A stretch of 64,000 nucleotides of DNA from Anaerolineales bacterium UBA5797 (GTDB taxonomy: Bacteria; Chloroflexota; Anaerolineae; Anaerolineales; Villigracilaceae), in the NCBI GenBank assembly GCA_002418205.1, contig DIDP01000061.1, positions 62,001 through 126,000 on the forward strand, in the 5' to 3' direction. The notes below the pieces were generated by a model. The model did no database searches. It worked only from the letters and a program-made list of their open reading frames with translations, and was not told where the DNA came from. How positions within the stretch are numbered: position 1 is the first letter of the stretch; each line of letters starts with the position of its first letter. This document shows, piece after piece, positions 27,407 to 35,175 of the stretch. The position numbers and the translations under genes are program-made.

Positions 27407-27549
27407 ACGAGTTTTTATCCTCACTTGTTTAAATAAATTTTATCCGCCTTTGGCGGTTAAGGTCTTGAATTAATGAAAAGACCTCCGCTGACTTGCTCGC
27501 GAAGGTTGTGTCGTACCAATGCGATTGTCCCTGTAAACAAACGACGCTT

Positions 27550-27581
27550 GTGGTTGGGCAGCCGGAGGCATATCGAAACCT
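27550..27581 (-). repeat. short copy of a dispersed repeat
   Basis: On the plus strand it reads TGGTTGGGCAGCCGGAGGCA and then TATCGAAACC. It resembles the arms at 33181-33300 (TGGTTGAGTAG ... GGCATATCGAAACC) with a shortened centre. It falls in the leader of rnj. Confidence 0.45.
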
Positions 27582-27611
27582 GCGCCGTGAAAGTCAAACT
27601 CAATGGACAAA

Positions 27612-27640
27612 AGTATAGCAGGGCGGGGGGGATTTGTCAA
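27612..27640 (-). promoter_or_regulatory. consensus sigma70-like promoter of rnj
   Basis: On the minus strand TTGACA (27640-27635) and TATACT (27617-27612) are separated by 17 bases. The expected start near 27605 leaves a leader of about 200 bases. The leader holds a short hairpin CCGCC-TTT-GGCGG (27444-27456) and a pairing AGGTCTT/AAGACCT. Confidence 0.75.
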
Positions 27641-27719
27641 AGCGATTTCGTTAACGTTTCGTTATCGCCGGTCGGACGGGCTTCGCCTCCTTCCAAACCT
27701 CCGCCTGCCTCCGTTTCCA

Positions 27720-28049
27720 CTACTTTTGCCTTCTCTGACGGTTCTGCCGTTCCATCATCAGGCTGAACTCGATCTGCTTCTTCTCGATCTCCCTGCCCAA
27801 CTCTTTTTTCCGGTTCACATCCTGCACCGCAGTCTGGACCTGCTTCAACTCGGCGATCTCCTTGAGCAGATCCACCTCGCGGGAGGTCATGCCGGCATTC
27901 TTCAACATTGCATGCGCCATGCGGATATCCTCCGGCGTGTCGAAATATGCGGTCAGGTCGATGGGTTTTCCCCTGCCAGGCAGGTTGTCGAACTCTCCGC
28001 GCTCCTGTGCTTCCTTGATCATTGCCTCAACGAGCTTGTCGAAATTCAT
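27720..28049 (-). CDS. DUF1992 protein (DnaJ C28-like domain)
   Basis: A 109-residue cytoplasmic protein. The DUF1992 signature is clear: I-x-E-A-Q-E-R-G-E-F-D-N-L-P-G-x-G-K-P-I-D-L, followed by the MAHAMLKNAGM segment and a coiled-coil tail that ends in basic residues. The family is widespread and is found beside J-domains in eukaryotes, but has no firm function. Its ATG overlaps the stop of the P-loop gene upstream (ATGA), so the two are translationally coupled. Confidence 0.88.
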   Translation of the reverse strand: MNFDKLVEAMIKEAQERGEFDNLPGRGKPIDLTAYFDTPEDIRMAHAMLKNAGMTSREVDLLKEIAELKQVQTAVQDVNRKKELGREIEKKQIEFSLMMERQNRQRRQK

Positions 28050-28690
28050 GTTTTCTCCTGATCTGGCATATAAAGTCCACCGGTGGCCTCGAGCCAGTCC
28101 GCAATCCGCTCCACCGCGGCAGGGATGTTGTTATCCGAAACATCCAATGTCAAACCCGGAAGCATGGACCTGGCGACCAGTTCCCGCATCAGTTCCTGTT
28201 CACGGATGAACGGAGCCAGGTCATTGTACTGCGAGGGGTTTCCAGAGACCTTCAATCTCTCCTCCCGGGCGGCTTCGAAGCTTTCCGGAGAGCGCGTGCA
28301 AAACACGATCCTGAAATTCAATGGCAGTAATTTCTCTTCAAGCCAGCGGAAATCGTACTCCTTCGCATGGGCTTGTTTCTGGTATGCCTGCGTGGAGATG
28401 TGGAAGCGGTCCACGATCCACGAATAATACTTTTGCAGTTCGAACATCCTCGCCCAGGTGGCGTAGGTCTCCATTGCCAGCGATTCCTCGTGCGGCTCGA
28501 AGTTGATCGGTCCGCGCCCCCAGGGATAGTTCGTGAACGAGCACCATTCCGCCGAGATCAAGGGGGAGTGATAACGGTATTTGCGCGGTCCCACCACGCG
28601 CGGATGTTCGTTGAGTTCGAAGGCGATCTCGGTCTTGAAGGTCAGCCGTGTACCTTCGAGGATGATCTTTGGGCAGAGTTTGTTTCCCAT
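28046..28690 (-). CDS. P-loop kinase-like protein, deoxynucleoside/thymidylate kinase fold
   Basis: A 214-residue protein. After the first strand (PKIILEG) comes GTRLTFKT, which aligns with Walker A (GxxxxGKT) but has Phe in place of the second Gly. Further on, IVDRFHIS resembles the DRxxxS motif of deoxynucleoside and thymidylate kinases, and a lid-like basic segment (RSPESFEAAREERLK) follows. I therefore read it as a diverged nucleotide kinase. A longer frame reaching 29110 is rejected because it runs antisense through the neighbouring ligase gene. A promoter lies ten bases before the ATG at 28690. Confidence 0.6.
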   Translation of the reverse strand: MGNKLCPKIILEGTRLTFKTEIAFELNEHPRVVGPRKYRYHSPLISAEWCSFTNYPWGRGPINFEPHEESLAMETYATWARMFELQKYYSWIVDRFHISTQAYQKQAHAKEYDFRWLEEKLLPLNFRIVFCTRSPESFEAAREERLKVSGNPSQYNDLAPFIREQELMRELVARSMLPGLTLDVSDNNIPAAVERIADWLEATGGLYMPDQEKT

Positions 28691-28700
28691 GAATTTTGGG

Positions 28701-28729
28701 AGTATATCAAAATTGACAATTGGTGTCAC
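28701..28729 (-). promoter_or_regulatory. promoter of the P-loop kinase-like gene
   Basis: On the minus strand GTGACA (28729-28724) and TATACT (28706-28701) are 17 bases apart. The -10 ends ten bases before the ATG, so the leader would be very short or absent. Confidence 0.65.
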
Positions 28730-28741
28730 CTCCTGTAAACT
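28713..28741 (+). promoter_or_regulatory. promoter of the hydrolase-ligase gene, leaderless
   Basis: TTGACA (28713-28718) and TAAACT (28736-28741) are 17 bases apart. The -10 is followed by six bases and then the ATG at 28748, so transcription should start at the start codon. It overlaps the opposing promoter almost completely. Confidence 0.75.
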
Positions 28742-28747
28742 CCCTTT

Positions 28748-31246
28748 ATGGATATAGACCTCGACCTCTACCGCCATGAGGTGCGCGTTTCGACAAATCC
28801 GCTGGTGAGGCTTTCGGCGATCGACGTTTCGCCGGACCACCCCCAGCGGACGTTTGTTTTCCTGCACGGATTCGGCGGTCAGGCTGAACAATGGCAGTAT
28901 CAGATGCAGGAGTTCGCGGTGGAGAACCGCGTCATCGCCCTCGACCTGCGCGGGCATGGGCTCTCTGACAAGCCGGGTCGCGGCTATGAGATGTCCCAGA
29001 TCATCGAGGATCTGGAGACTGCGCTGACGCTGCTCAAGGTCAAAGGGAAGTTCGTATTGGTGGGGCATTCCTTCGGCGGGGCGATCGTCACGGAGTATGC
29101 GCTGAAACATCCCGAACGCGTCGAGCGATTGATCTTGATCGCCGCGGCGGGCGAATTCAGACTTAATCCGTTCTTCCGGTTCGGGTTGAATTTGCCCGGC
29201 TGGTTGTTACGGTTGATCGGCCCGTTTACGCGCTCATGGCTGCATGCGCCGCCGCATGCCCTCAAGCAATTCTTTGCACAGAACCTGTCCAGGTGGAGGG
29301 GCTGGGATAAATTCGCTTCACTGACTGTGCCGGTGCTGGTCATCCGCGGACACCGCGACCGCGTGTTCGAGCGTCCGTTGTTCGAAAAGGTGACGGAATC
29401 CATTCCCGGGGCGGAGGAGGCGGATATAGGGGTATCAGGCCACATGGTCATGTTGGAGCGGCGGGAGGCGGTGAACCGCGCACTGGAACGATTCCTCACC
29501 GGCGAAGGTCAACGCTCGTGGCGCGAATCGGTCAGCGGTCCCCAAAATAAAAAAAGCGGACGCGATGCGCTGCGAAAAGGACGCCCGTGGCTGGAGCATT
29601 ATGAGTTGGGTGTGCCGTATACGGTTGGCGTGCCGAACATCCCGTTGCATCATTTACTGCGTTCGGCGGTGAGACGTTTCCCTTTGCATCCGGCGATCCT
29701 TTTCGAGGGCAGGCGAATGACCTATCGCAGGCTGAACCATGAGGCAAACCGGTTTGCGAACGCGCTGCTCGCGCTGGGTGTGGGGAAGGGCGCGCGGGTG
29801 GCGTTGTTGCTGCCGAACCTGCCGCAGATGGTGATCGGTTTTTATGGCACGCTGAAGGCGGGGGCAACGGCGGTGTTCGTGCCTCCTGTGATCGAGCCGG
29901 AGGAAGTGGTGCGCCAGATCAAAGAATCGGATGCAATTGTTTTGGTAACGCTTTCGACCTGGTCGGGATTGGCAAAGCAGATCCGGGATGTGAGTCGTGT
30001 GCCGCACGTTGTGTTGACCGATGCATCGGATTATCTTTCACCCCCGAAATATTGGATCTCGCGCTGGCGAAACCGCGGTCATGGATTGCAGAATGCGCTT
30101 CGCTGGAGAGACTGGCTGGGAGGCAGGAATAGAAAATCACCGACCGTTGAAGTTTTGCCCGAAGACCTGGCGGTGATCCAATACACGGGCGGGACAACAG
30201 CGCAATCGAAGGGCGTGATGCTCTCTCATCGCAACCTGGTGGCGAACGCCCTGCAGACCCGCCACTGGCTGCCGGATGCGGTGGAGGGCAGGGAGCGTTT
30301 TTTGTGTGTTGTGCCATTTTTCCATAGTTACGGTTTGACGGCGGCGTTGAACGTCCCGGTCTCCATCGGCGCGGCGTTGATCCTGAAGGCACAATTCCAG
30401 ATCCTGGACATATTGAAGACCATCAGGAAGTACAAACCGACGATCTTTCCGGGCGCACCCGCCATGTACGTTGCCATCAATAATTTCCGCGGCGCACGGA
30501 AATATGGGATCAACTCCATCAAGGCTTGCATCAGCGGCTCCGCGCCCCTGCCGGTGGAGGTACAGGAGGCGTTCGAGAAGTTGACGCGGGGCAGGCTGGT
30601 CGAGGGCTATGGTCTCACCGAAGCCTCGCCGGTGACCCATGCGAATCCGCTGGGCGACAAACGAAAGGTTGGAACGATCGGCATTCCATTGCCGTCCACT
30701 GAAGCGAAGATCATCGATCTGACGCGTAGGAACAGGGAGGTGAAGGCGGGTCAGATTGGCGAACTTGCGGTGCGCGGTCCGCAGGTGATGATGGGGTATT
30801 GGAAGAATCACGAAGCGACGAAGGAAGTCCTGACGGAGGAAGGGTGGCTGCTCACCGGCGACATCGCCCAAATGGATGAGGAAGGCTATACCCGCATCAT
30901 CGCGCGCAAGGCGGATATGTGGTTCCCGAACAAGCATAAGAAACAGCCCGCCTTTCCGCGCGATGTGGAGGAAGTGATCTACGAGATTCCCCAGGTCAAG
31001 GAAGTGGCTGTCACCGCGGTTGCGGGGCATCCGTTCGCGTTCGTGATCGCAGACCGGGAAGCTCCCTCGCCGGCCGCGGTCATTGCCTATTGCAAGCGGC
31101 GACTGCCTTCACACCTCGTGCCGCGCTTTGTGATCTTTCTGGATGATTTCCCGAGAACGTTCATTGGAAAAGTGGTGCGGTACCGGTTGCAGGATCTGGT
31201 GAAGAAACGCGAGCGGGAGGCGTTTTTGAGCGAGCGGAATAAATAA
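28748..31246 (+). CDS. alpha/beta-hydrolase fused to an acyl-CoA synthetase-like AMP ligase
   Basis: An 832-residue two-domain enzyme. Residues 1-250 are an alpha/beta-hydrolase with oxyanion HGFGG, nucleophile S108 (GHSFGG), D204 and H232, a complete triad. Residues 285-832 are an ANL-family adenylating ligase: P-loop YTGGTTAQSKGVMLSH (479-494), YGLTEASP (621-628), TGD (703-705), hinge R720-K721 and catalytic lysine K808 (FIGKV). The ligase would activate a carboxylate, probably a fatty acid, as acyl-AMP and then acyl-CoA; the hydrolase could release acids from esters. OleB-OleC fusions have a similar plan, but OleB uses an Asp nucleophile, so this is not that pair. No signal peptide is seen. 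It is transcribed alone and the mRNA is probably leaderless. Confidence 0.88.
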   Translation: MDIDLDLYRHEVRVSTNPLVRLSAIDVSPDHPQRTFVFLHGFGGQAEQWQYQMQEFAVENRVIALDLRGHGLSDKPGRGYEMSQIIEDLETALTLLKVKGKFVLVGHSFGGAIVTEYALKHPERVERLILIAAAGEFRLNPFFRFGLNLPGWLLRLIGPFTRSWLHAPPHALKQFFAQNLSRWRGWDKFASLTVPVLVIRGHRDRVFERPLFEKVTESIPGAEEADIGVSGHMVMLERREAVNRALERFLTGEGQRSWRESVSGPQNKKSGRDALRKGRPWLEHYELGVPYTVGVPNIPLHHLLRSAVRRFPLHPAILFEGRRMTYRRLNHEANRFANALLALGVGKGARVALLLPNLPQMVIGFYGTLKAGATAVFVPPVIEPEEVVRQIKESDAIVLVTLSTWSGLAKQIRDVSRVPHVVLTDASDYLSPPKYWISRWRNRGHGLQNALRWRDWLGGRNRKSPTVEVLPEDLAVIQYTGGTTAQSKGVMLSHRNLVANALQTRHWLPDAVEGRERFLCVVPFFHSYGLTAALNVPVSIGAALILKAQFQILDILKTIRKYKPTIFPGAPAMYVAINNFRGARKYGINSIKACISGSAPLPVEVQEAFEKLTRGRLVEGYGLTEASPVTHANPLGDKRKVGTIGIPLPSTEAKIIDLTRRNREVKAGQIGELAVRGPQVMMGYWKNHEATKEVLTEEGWLLTGDIAQMDEEGYTRIIARKADMWFPNKHKKQPAFPRDVEEVIYEIPQVKEVAVTAVAGHPFAFVIADREAPSPAAVIAYCKRRLPSHLVPRFVIFLDDFPRTFIGKVVRYRLQDLVKKREREAFLSERNK

Positions 31247-31256
31247 TGGGCTTTAT

Positions 31257-32171
31257 CTATTCATTGATCGGCAATCCCCCGTTTCGATGGAAGGCAAGTT
31301 TCCCCAGCTTGTCGAAACCGCCGTCTGCCAACCCGTTGTTTCCATACGCCGGGAATGTTTGTCCCGAGTCCCTCAGTTGCTTCAAGGTTTGCGCGAGCCC
31401 CAGTGTGCCGTATTCACGCGTCCGCGTGGTGTGATCGAGATCGAGCATCTCGGTCATGAAAGTTTGATTCGTCCCTGCCTGCTGTAGAATGCGACCATCG
31501 GGATCGATGATCGTGGAACGTCCTCCGCCCCATGTGCCCACTCCGTTGATGCTTACGAAATAACATTGATTGAACAACGCGTTTGCGCGCGCCATCACCA
31601 ATTCCAATTCGCGGTCAGACGTGGGTGTGAGCGTCGGCTGAATGATGACCTCCGCGCCCATCCATGCCAGTGTGCGTGCCACTTCGGGGAACCACATATC
31701 ATAGCAAATGCACAACCCGAATCGACCAACATCGGGAATATCGAACACGCAAAACTCATTGCCGGGGGATGTCCCAGCTTCATACGGCAGCCACGGGAAC
31801 ATCTTGCGATACTTCGCCACGATGTCGCCATCGGGTGAGATCACCACCGACGTGTTGTACATCCTGCCGTCTTCCATTTCCCACATTGAGCCGGGCACGA
31901 GCCATTGTCGGGTTTTGCGAGCCAGTTCGCACAGGCGGTCGGTTTGAGGTCCAGGCACCGAGCCGCTGTTCTTCTTCCACCAATCCACATCCACTGGCGT
32001 CTTGAATTGCACGAGTCCCGGCACAACCAGTTCGTGATACACAACCATATTGACCCACGGCATTTGCTTGCGGATGTTAAGCGCGATATCAGACATCTTC
32101 TCGAACGTCCCATCCATATCCCACGCTTCCACCGACATCTGTACACCGGATATACCAAATAAACGAGTCAT
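31257..32171 (-). CDS. nitrilase-superfamily amidase
   Basis: A 304-residue C-N hydrolase. The catalytic triad is visible: Glu in VVYHELVVPG, Lys in KYRKMFPW, and Cys in LCICYDMWFPE. The spacing and the PEVAR sequence after the Cys resemble aliphatic amidase/formamidase-like branches more than true nitrilases. It is cytoplasmic. It lies 27 bases after oppF in the same direction, so it is the last gene of the importer operon, and it may hydrolyse an amide or nitrile brought in by that importer. Substrate unknown. GGAG lies before the ATG. It ends ten bases from the convergent ligase gene. Confidence 0.88.
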   Translation of the reverse strand: MTRLFGISGVQMSVEAWDMDGTFEKMSDIALNIRKQMPWVNMVVYHELVVPGLVQFKTPVDVDWWKKNSGSVPGPQTDRLCELARKTRQWLVPGSMWEMEDGRMYNTSVVISPDGDIVAKYRKMFPWLPYEAGTSPGNEFCVFDIPDVGRFGLCICYDMWFPEVARTLAWMGAEVIIQPTLTPTSDRELELVMARANALFNQCYFVSINGVGTWGGGRSTIIDPDGRILQQAGTNQTFMTEMLDLDHTTRTREYGTLGLAQTLKQLRDSGQTFPAYGNNGLADGGFDKLGKLAFHRNGGLPINE

Positions 32172-32198
32172 AAAATATTCTCCAATGATGGATTCAAG

Positions 32199-33164
32199 TC
32201 AATCAACAAAATGACAGGCGACGTTGCGCCCGCCTCTTACCTGACGTAAAGCTGGTTCAGTTTCCTGACACTTTTTCTGCGCGATCGGGCAGCGCGTGTG
32301 AAAGCGGCAACCCGACGGCGGGTTCACTGGACTTGGTACATTGCCCTCGAGGACTTTGAGTTCACGTATTTCATCCACAACCGGCATGGGGATCGCGCCA
32401 AACAATGCCTGTGTGTACGGATGCAATGGTTCATCATATACATCCTGCGCGTTGCCCACTTCCGCCATCTTGCCCAGATACATCACACCGATGCGGTCGC
32501 TGATATGTTGCACAACGTTTAGATCATGTGAGATGAACAAATAAGTTAGACCCAGTGAACTCTTCAATACCTCGAACAAATTGATGATCTGCGCCTGCAC
32601 CGACACATCCAACGCGGACGTAGGCTCGTCCAGCACGATCAACTTCGGGTTCAACGCCAATGCCCGCGCCACCGCCACACGCTGACATTGCCCGCCGGAC
32701 ATTTCGTGCGGGAAACGATCAAGATGCTGCTTTCCCAACCCAACCTGTTCCAGCAACTCGATCACACGTGGATGGATCTCATGCTTTGCCAAAACGCCAT
32801 GTGTGAGCAACGGCTCGGCAATGATCTGTTCCACCTTCAATCGTGGACTCAACGACGAGAGCGGATTCTGGAACACGATCTGCATCTCACGGCGGATGGG
32901 TTTCATTTTGCTTTTCTCGATGGCGGTGATATCCTCCCCATTGAACATCACTTCGCCTGATGTCGGTTCGATCAGCCGCAGGATCATTCGTCCGAGTGTT
33001 GTCTTCCCGCAGCCCGATTCACCAACCAACCCAAACGTCTCACCAGAAGCGATGGTCAGGTCAATGCCGTCCACTGCGTAGACGTATTTCACATCACCCG
33101 AAAGCCATCCGCCCGGCAGTCGGAAATGTTTCTTGAGGGAGTGAACTTCAATGAGGTTCGTCAT
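32199..33164 (-). CDS. oppF: oligopeptide ABC transporter ATPase OppF
   Basis: A 321-residue ATPase with Walker A GESGCGKTT, signature MSGGQCQRVAVARAL, Walker B LIVLDEPTSALDV and H-loop ISHDL. The C-terminal oligo/dipeptide extension carries the Cys-containing motif around SGCRFHTRCPIAQKKC, typical of Opp/Dpp ATPases that bear an iron-sulfur cluster in some members. It pairs with OppD. A 127-base gap filled with repeat sequence separates it from oppD, unlike the overlapping genes upstream. Confidence 0.92.
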   Translation of the reverse strand: MTNLIEVHSLKKHFRLPGGWLSGDVKYVYAVDGIDLTIASGETFGLVGESGCGKTTLGRMILRLIEPTSGEVMFNGEDITAIEKSKMKPIRREMQIVFQNPLSSLSPRLKVEQIIAEPLLTHGVLAKHEIHPRVIELLEQVGLGKQHLDRFPHEMSGGQCQRVAVARALALNPKLIVLDEPTSALDVSVQAQIINLFEVLKSSLGLTYLFISHDLNVVQHISDRIGVMYLGKMAEVGNAQDVYDEPLHPYTQALFGAIPMPVVDEIRELKVLEGNVPSPVNPPSGCRFHTRCPIAQKKCQETEPALRQVRGGRNVACHFVD

Positions 33165-33180
33165 AATCTATAAATATTTC

Positions 33181-33301
33181 GGTGGTAGAGTAGGGCGAGT
33201 GATTTTCTCGCCCGTATCGAAACCACAAGTAACAGAAAACCCTTGCTTGCAAGCTGGTTTCGATATGCCTTCGGCTTTCGCCTCAGGCTACTCAACCAGC
33301 A
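33181..33301. repeat. bipartite dispersed repeat (REP/BIME-like) between oppD and oppF
   Basis: Two arms of about 45 bases lie in inverted orientation around 33225-33253. Arm 1 on plus reads GGTAGAGTAG ... GTATCGAAACCA; arm 2 on minus reads GGTTGAGTAG ... CATATCGAAACCAG. Each arm has an inner hairpin (GGGCGAG/CTCGCCC in arm 1, GCCT...AGGC in arm 2). A palindrome GCTTGCAAGC sits between them. Arm 2 provides the stop codon of oppD. Confidence 0.7.
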
Positions 33302-34287
33302 GAAGTGACTAAAAAACATGCACTTTGATGCCCATCGCTTACATCAAAAAGCGACGGTGCTTCCTGAGTGCATCGCTCAAACACAAACTCACAGCGATCT
33401 GCGAACGGACAGCCCTTCACCATGCCGGGATTGGATGGAACCGTGCCAGGGATTGCCGCCATCTTTTTCCCGCGTGAACCGGGTTTGGGGATGGCATTCA
33501 TCAATCCGCGCGTGTAGGGATGCTGTGGGTTATTGAAAATATCCTGTGCAGAACCGATCTCTGCCACACGCCCGGCGTATAAAACCGCCAGCCGGTCACA
33601 AGTCTGTGCAACAACGCCCAGGTTATGAGTGATAAGGATGACGGAAATATCGAATTGCTTTTGCAGGTCGCGAAGTAGCTTGAGTATCTGCGCCTGAATG
33701 GTGACATCCAAGGCTGTCGTCGGTTCATCCGCGACCAACAACTGCGGACGACAAGACAGTGCCATTGCGATCATCACGCGCTGTTGCTGCCCGCCAGAAA
33801 GCTGATGCGGATACGAGTTCATGATGCGCCTGACATCAGGCAAGCCGACAGCGGTCAGTGTTTCGCTGGCGCGTTCTTCTGCCTGTTTCTTGTTCAAGTC
33901 CGTGTGAAGCCGTATCACTCGCATGATCTGTGAACCAACTGTAAAAACAGGATTCAAAGACGACGATGGGTCTTGAAAGATCATCGCGATCTTGCCGCCA
34001 CGCACTTGCTCCATTTCAGAGGCTGGCATATCGAGCAGGTTTTTTCCGTCAAATGAGATCAAGCCGTTTGTAATTTTTGCCGAGCGTGGCAGCAACCGTA
34101 AAACAGAAAGACCTGTCACTGTTTTCCCGCATCCCGTTTCGCCGACGATGCCAAAGACTTCGCCGCGCCGTACTTCGAACGAAATGCCACTCAAGGCTTT
34201 GAGTACGCCGCGCGATGTTTTAAATTCAAGATTCAAATCTTTGACCGTGAGGAGATTGCCGCGCTCCGCTCGCAATGACATACTCAT
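33292..34287 (-). CDS. oppD: oligopeptide ABC transporter ATPase OppD
   Basis: A 331-residue ATPase with Walker A GETGCGKTVT, signature LSGGQQQRVMIAMAL, Walker B LLVADEPTTALDV and the C-terminal peptide-transporter motif GCPFADRCEFVFERC. Its ATG overlaps the oppC stop (ATGA). The first twelve residues (MSMSLRAERGNL) derive from a dispersed repeat whose DNA is ATTGCGAGCGGAGCGCGGCA; the conserved family sequence begins only at LLTVKDLNLEF. The last codons and the TGA lie in another repeat. The core is intact, so the protein is probably functional. Confidence 0.92.
   Translation of the reverse strand: MSMSLRAERGNLLTVKDLNLEFKTSRGVLKALSGISFEVRRGEVFGIVGETGCGKTVTGLSVLRLLPRSAKITNGLISFDGKNLLDMPASEMEQVRGGKIAMIFQDPSSSLNPVFTVGSQIMRVIRLHTDLNKKQAEERASETLTAVGLPDVRRIMNSYPHQLSGGQQQRVMIAMALSCRPQLLVADEPTTALDVTIQAQILKLLRDLQKQFDISVILITHNLGVVAQTCDRLAVLYAGRVAEIGSAQDIFNNPQHPYTRGLMNAIPKPGSRGKKMAAIPGTVPSNPGMVKGCPFADRCEFVFERCTQEAPSLFDVSDGHQSACFLVTSAG
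34251..34280 (-). repeat. dispersed repeat forming the N-terminus of OppD
   Basis: On the minus strand it reads GTCATTGCGAGCGGAGCGCG and then GCAATCTCC. Variants of this sequence (ATTGCGAGC...GCAATCTCC) are known as dispersed intergenic repeats in many bacterial genomes. Here it is in frame and encodes SLRAERGNL. The ends are partly complementary (ATTGC/GCAAT), so it can fold. Confidence 0.6.
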
Positions 34288-35174
34288 TTATATTGCCTCG
34301 GGTCAAAGATGTCGCGCAGGGTATCGCCCAAAAGATTGAACGCAAGCACGACAATGAAGATCGCCAGCCCTGCATACGTTGCCACCCACCATTGATTTAG
34401 GATCAACTCGCGCCCTTCACTGACCATCAAACCCCAATCAGGCAGAGGCGGCTGTGTACCGAGCCCAAGAAACGCAAGTCCGCCCATCGCAAGGATGACT
34501 GTTCCGAGATCGACTGTTGCTTGTACAAGGATGGGGGAGATCGTGTTCGGCAGGATATGGCGGAAGATAATGACCGCGTCGCTCACCCCAACCGCCTGGG
34601 CTGCTTCGACAAAATATCTCTGTCTCAAGCTGACAGCGACTCCGCGCGCGATGCGTGTGTACCAGGGCCACCACGAAACCACCAATGCAATGGCAGCTTT
34701 ATCGAGTCCGCGCCCCATGGCGGACGTGATCGCCATCGCCAGCAGCAACGACGGGAATGCCAGGAATAAGTCCGTGATGCGCATGATGACTTCATCGATC
34801 CAGCCGCCTTTGTAGCCAGCCAAGGCTCCGAGTGGAGTGCCGATCAGGATCGCGAAGAAGACCACGCCAATGGGAACGATCAACGCAGGTCTTGCACCGA
34901 CGATGATACGGCTTAACATGTCGCGCCCGAGTTTGTCGGTTCCGAGCAAATGCTCCGAAGAAGGAGACAGCAGAGAATTATCTGCATTCGTCTTGCCAGC
35001 ACCTTCCAACGGATAGGGTGCGATCTGGTTCGCAAAGATGGCGATCAACACAAACAGAACAATAATGATCGTGCTTATCAAAGAAAGCGGATCGCGCACG
35101 ATGACCGAGAACACGTGACGCAGCGTCCGCGTGCTTTCGTTTTCGGTGGAGGATGTGATCGGTATTGCAGTCAT
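34284..35174 (-). CDS. oppC: oligopeptide ABC transporter permease OppC
   Basis: A 296-residue permease with the OppC N-terminal signal-anchor-like helix and a six-helix BPD domain. Typical segments are LGTDKLGRDMLSRIIVGAR, the EAA loop (EAAQAVGVSDAVIIFRHILP) and AGLAIFIVVLAFNLLGDTLRD at the C-terminus. It starts immediately after oppB (one base between the stop and this ATG) and overlaps oppD, so oppBCD are tightly coupled. Confidence 0.92.
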   Translation of the reverse strand: MTAIPITSSTENESTRTLRHVFSVIVRDPLSLISTIIIVLFVLIAIFANQIAPYPLEGAGKTNADNSLLSPSSEHLLGTDKLGRDMLSRIIVGARPALIVPIGVVFFAILIGTPLGALAGYKGGWIDEVIMRITDLFLAFPSLLLAMAITSAMGRGLDKAAIALVVSWWPWYTRIARGVAVSLRQRYFVEAAQAVGVSDAVIIFRHILPNTISPILVQATVDLGTVILAMGGLAFLGLGTQPPLPDWGLMVSEGRELILNQWWVATYAGLAIFIVVLAFNLLGDTLRDIFDPRQYK

Positions 35175-35175
35175 G

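Noticed and set aside
28691..29110. A 140-residue N-terminal extension of the P-loop protein on the minus strand
   Set aside because: It runs antisense through the first 360 bases of the hydrolase-ligase gene, whose hydrolase motifs are clear, and it skips the promoter placed just upstream of 28690.
28748..31246. OleBC olefin-biosynthesis fusion
   Set aside because: The hydrolase nucleophile is Ser in GHSFGG, whereas OleB uses Asp, and no OleA or OleD gene is near.
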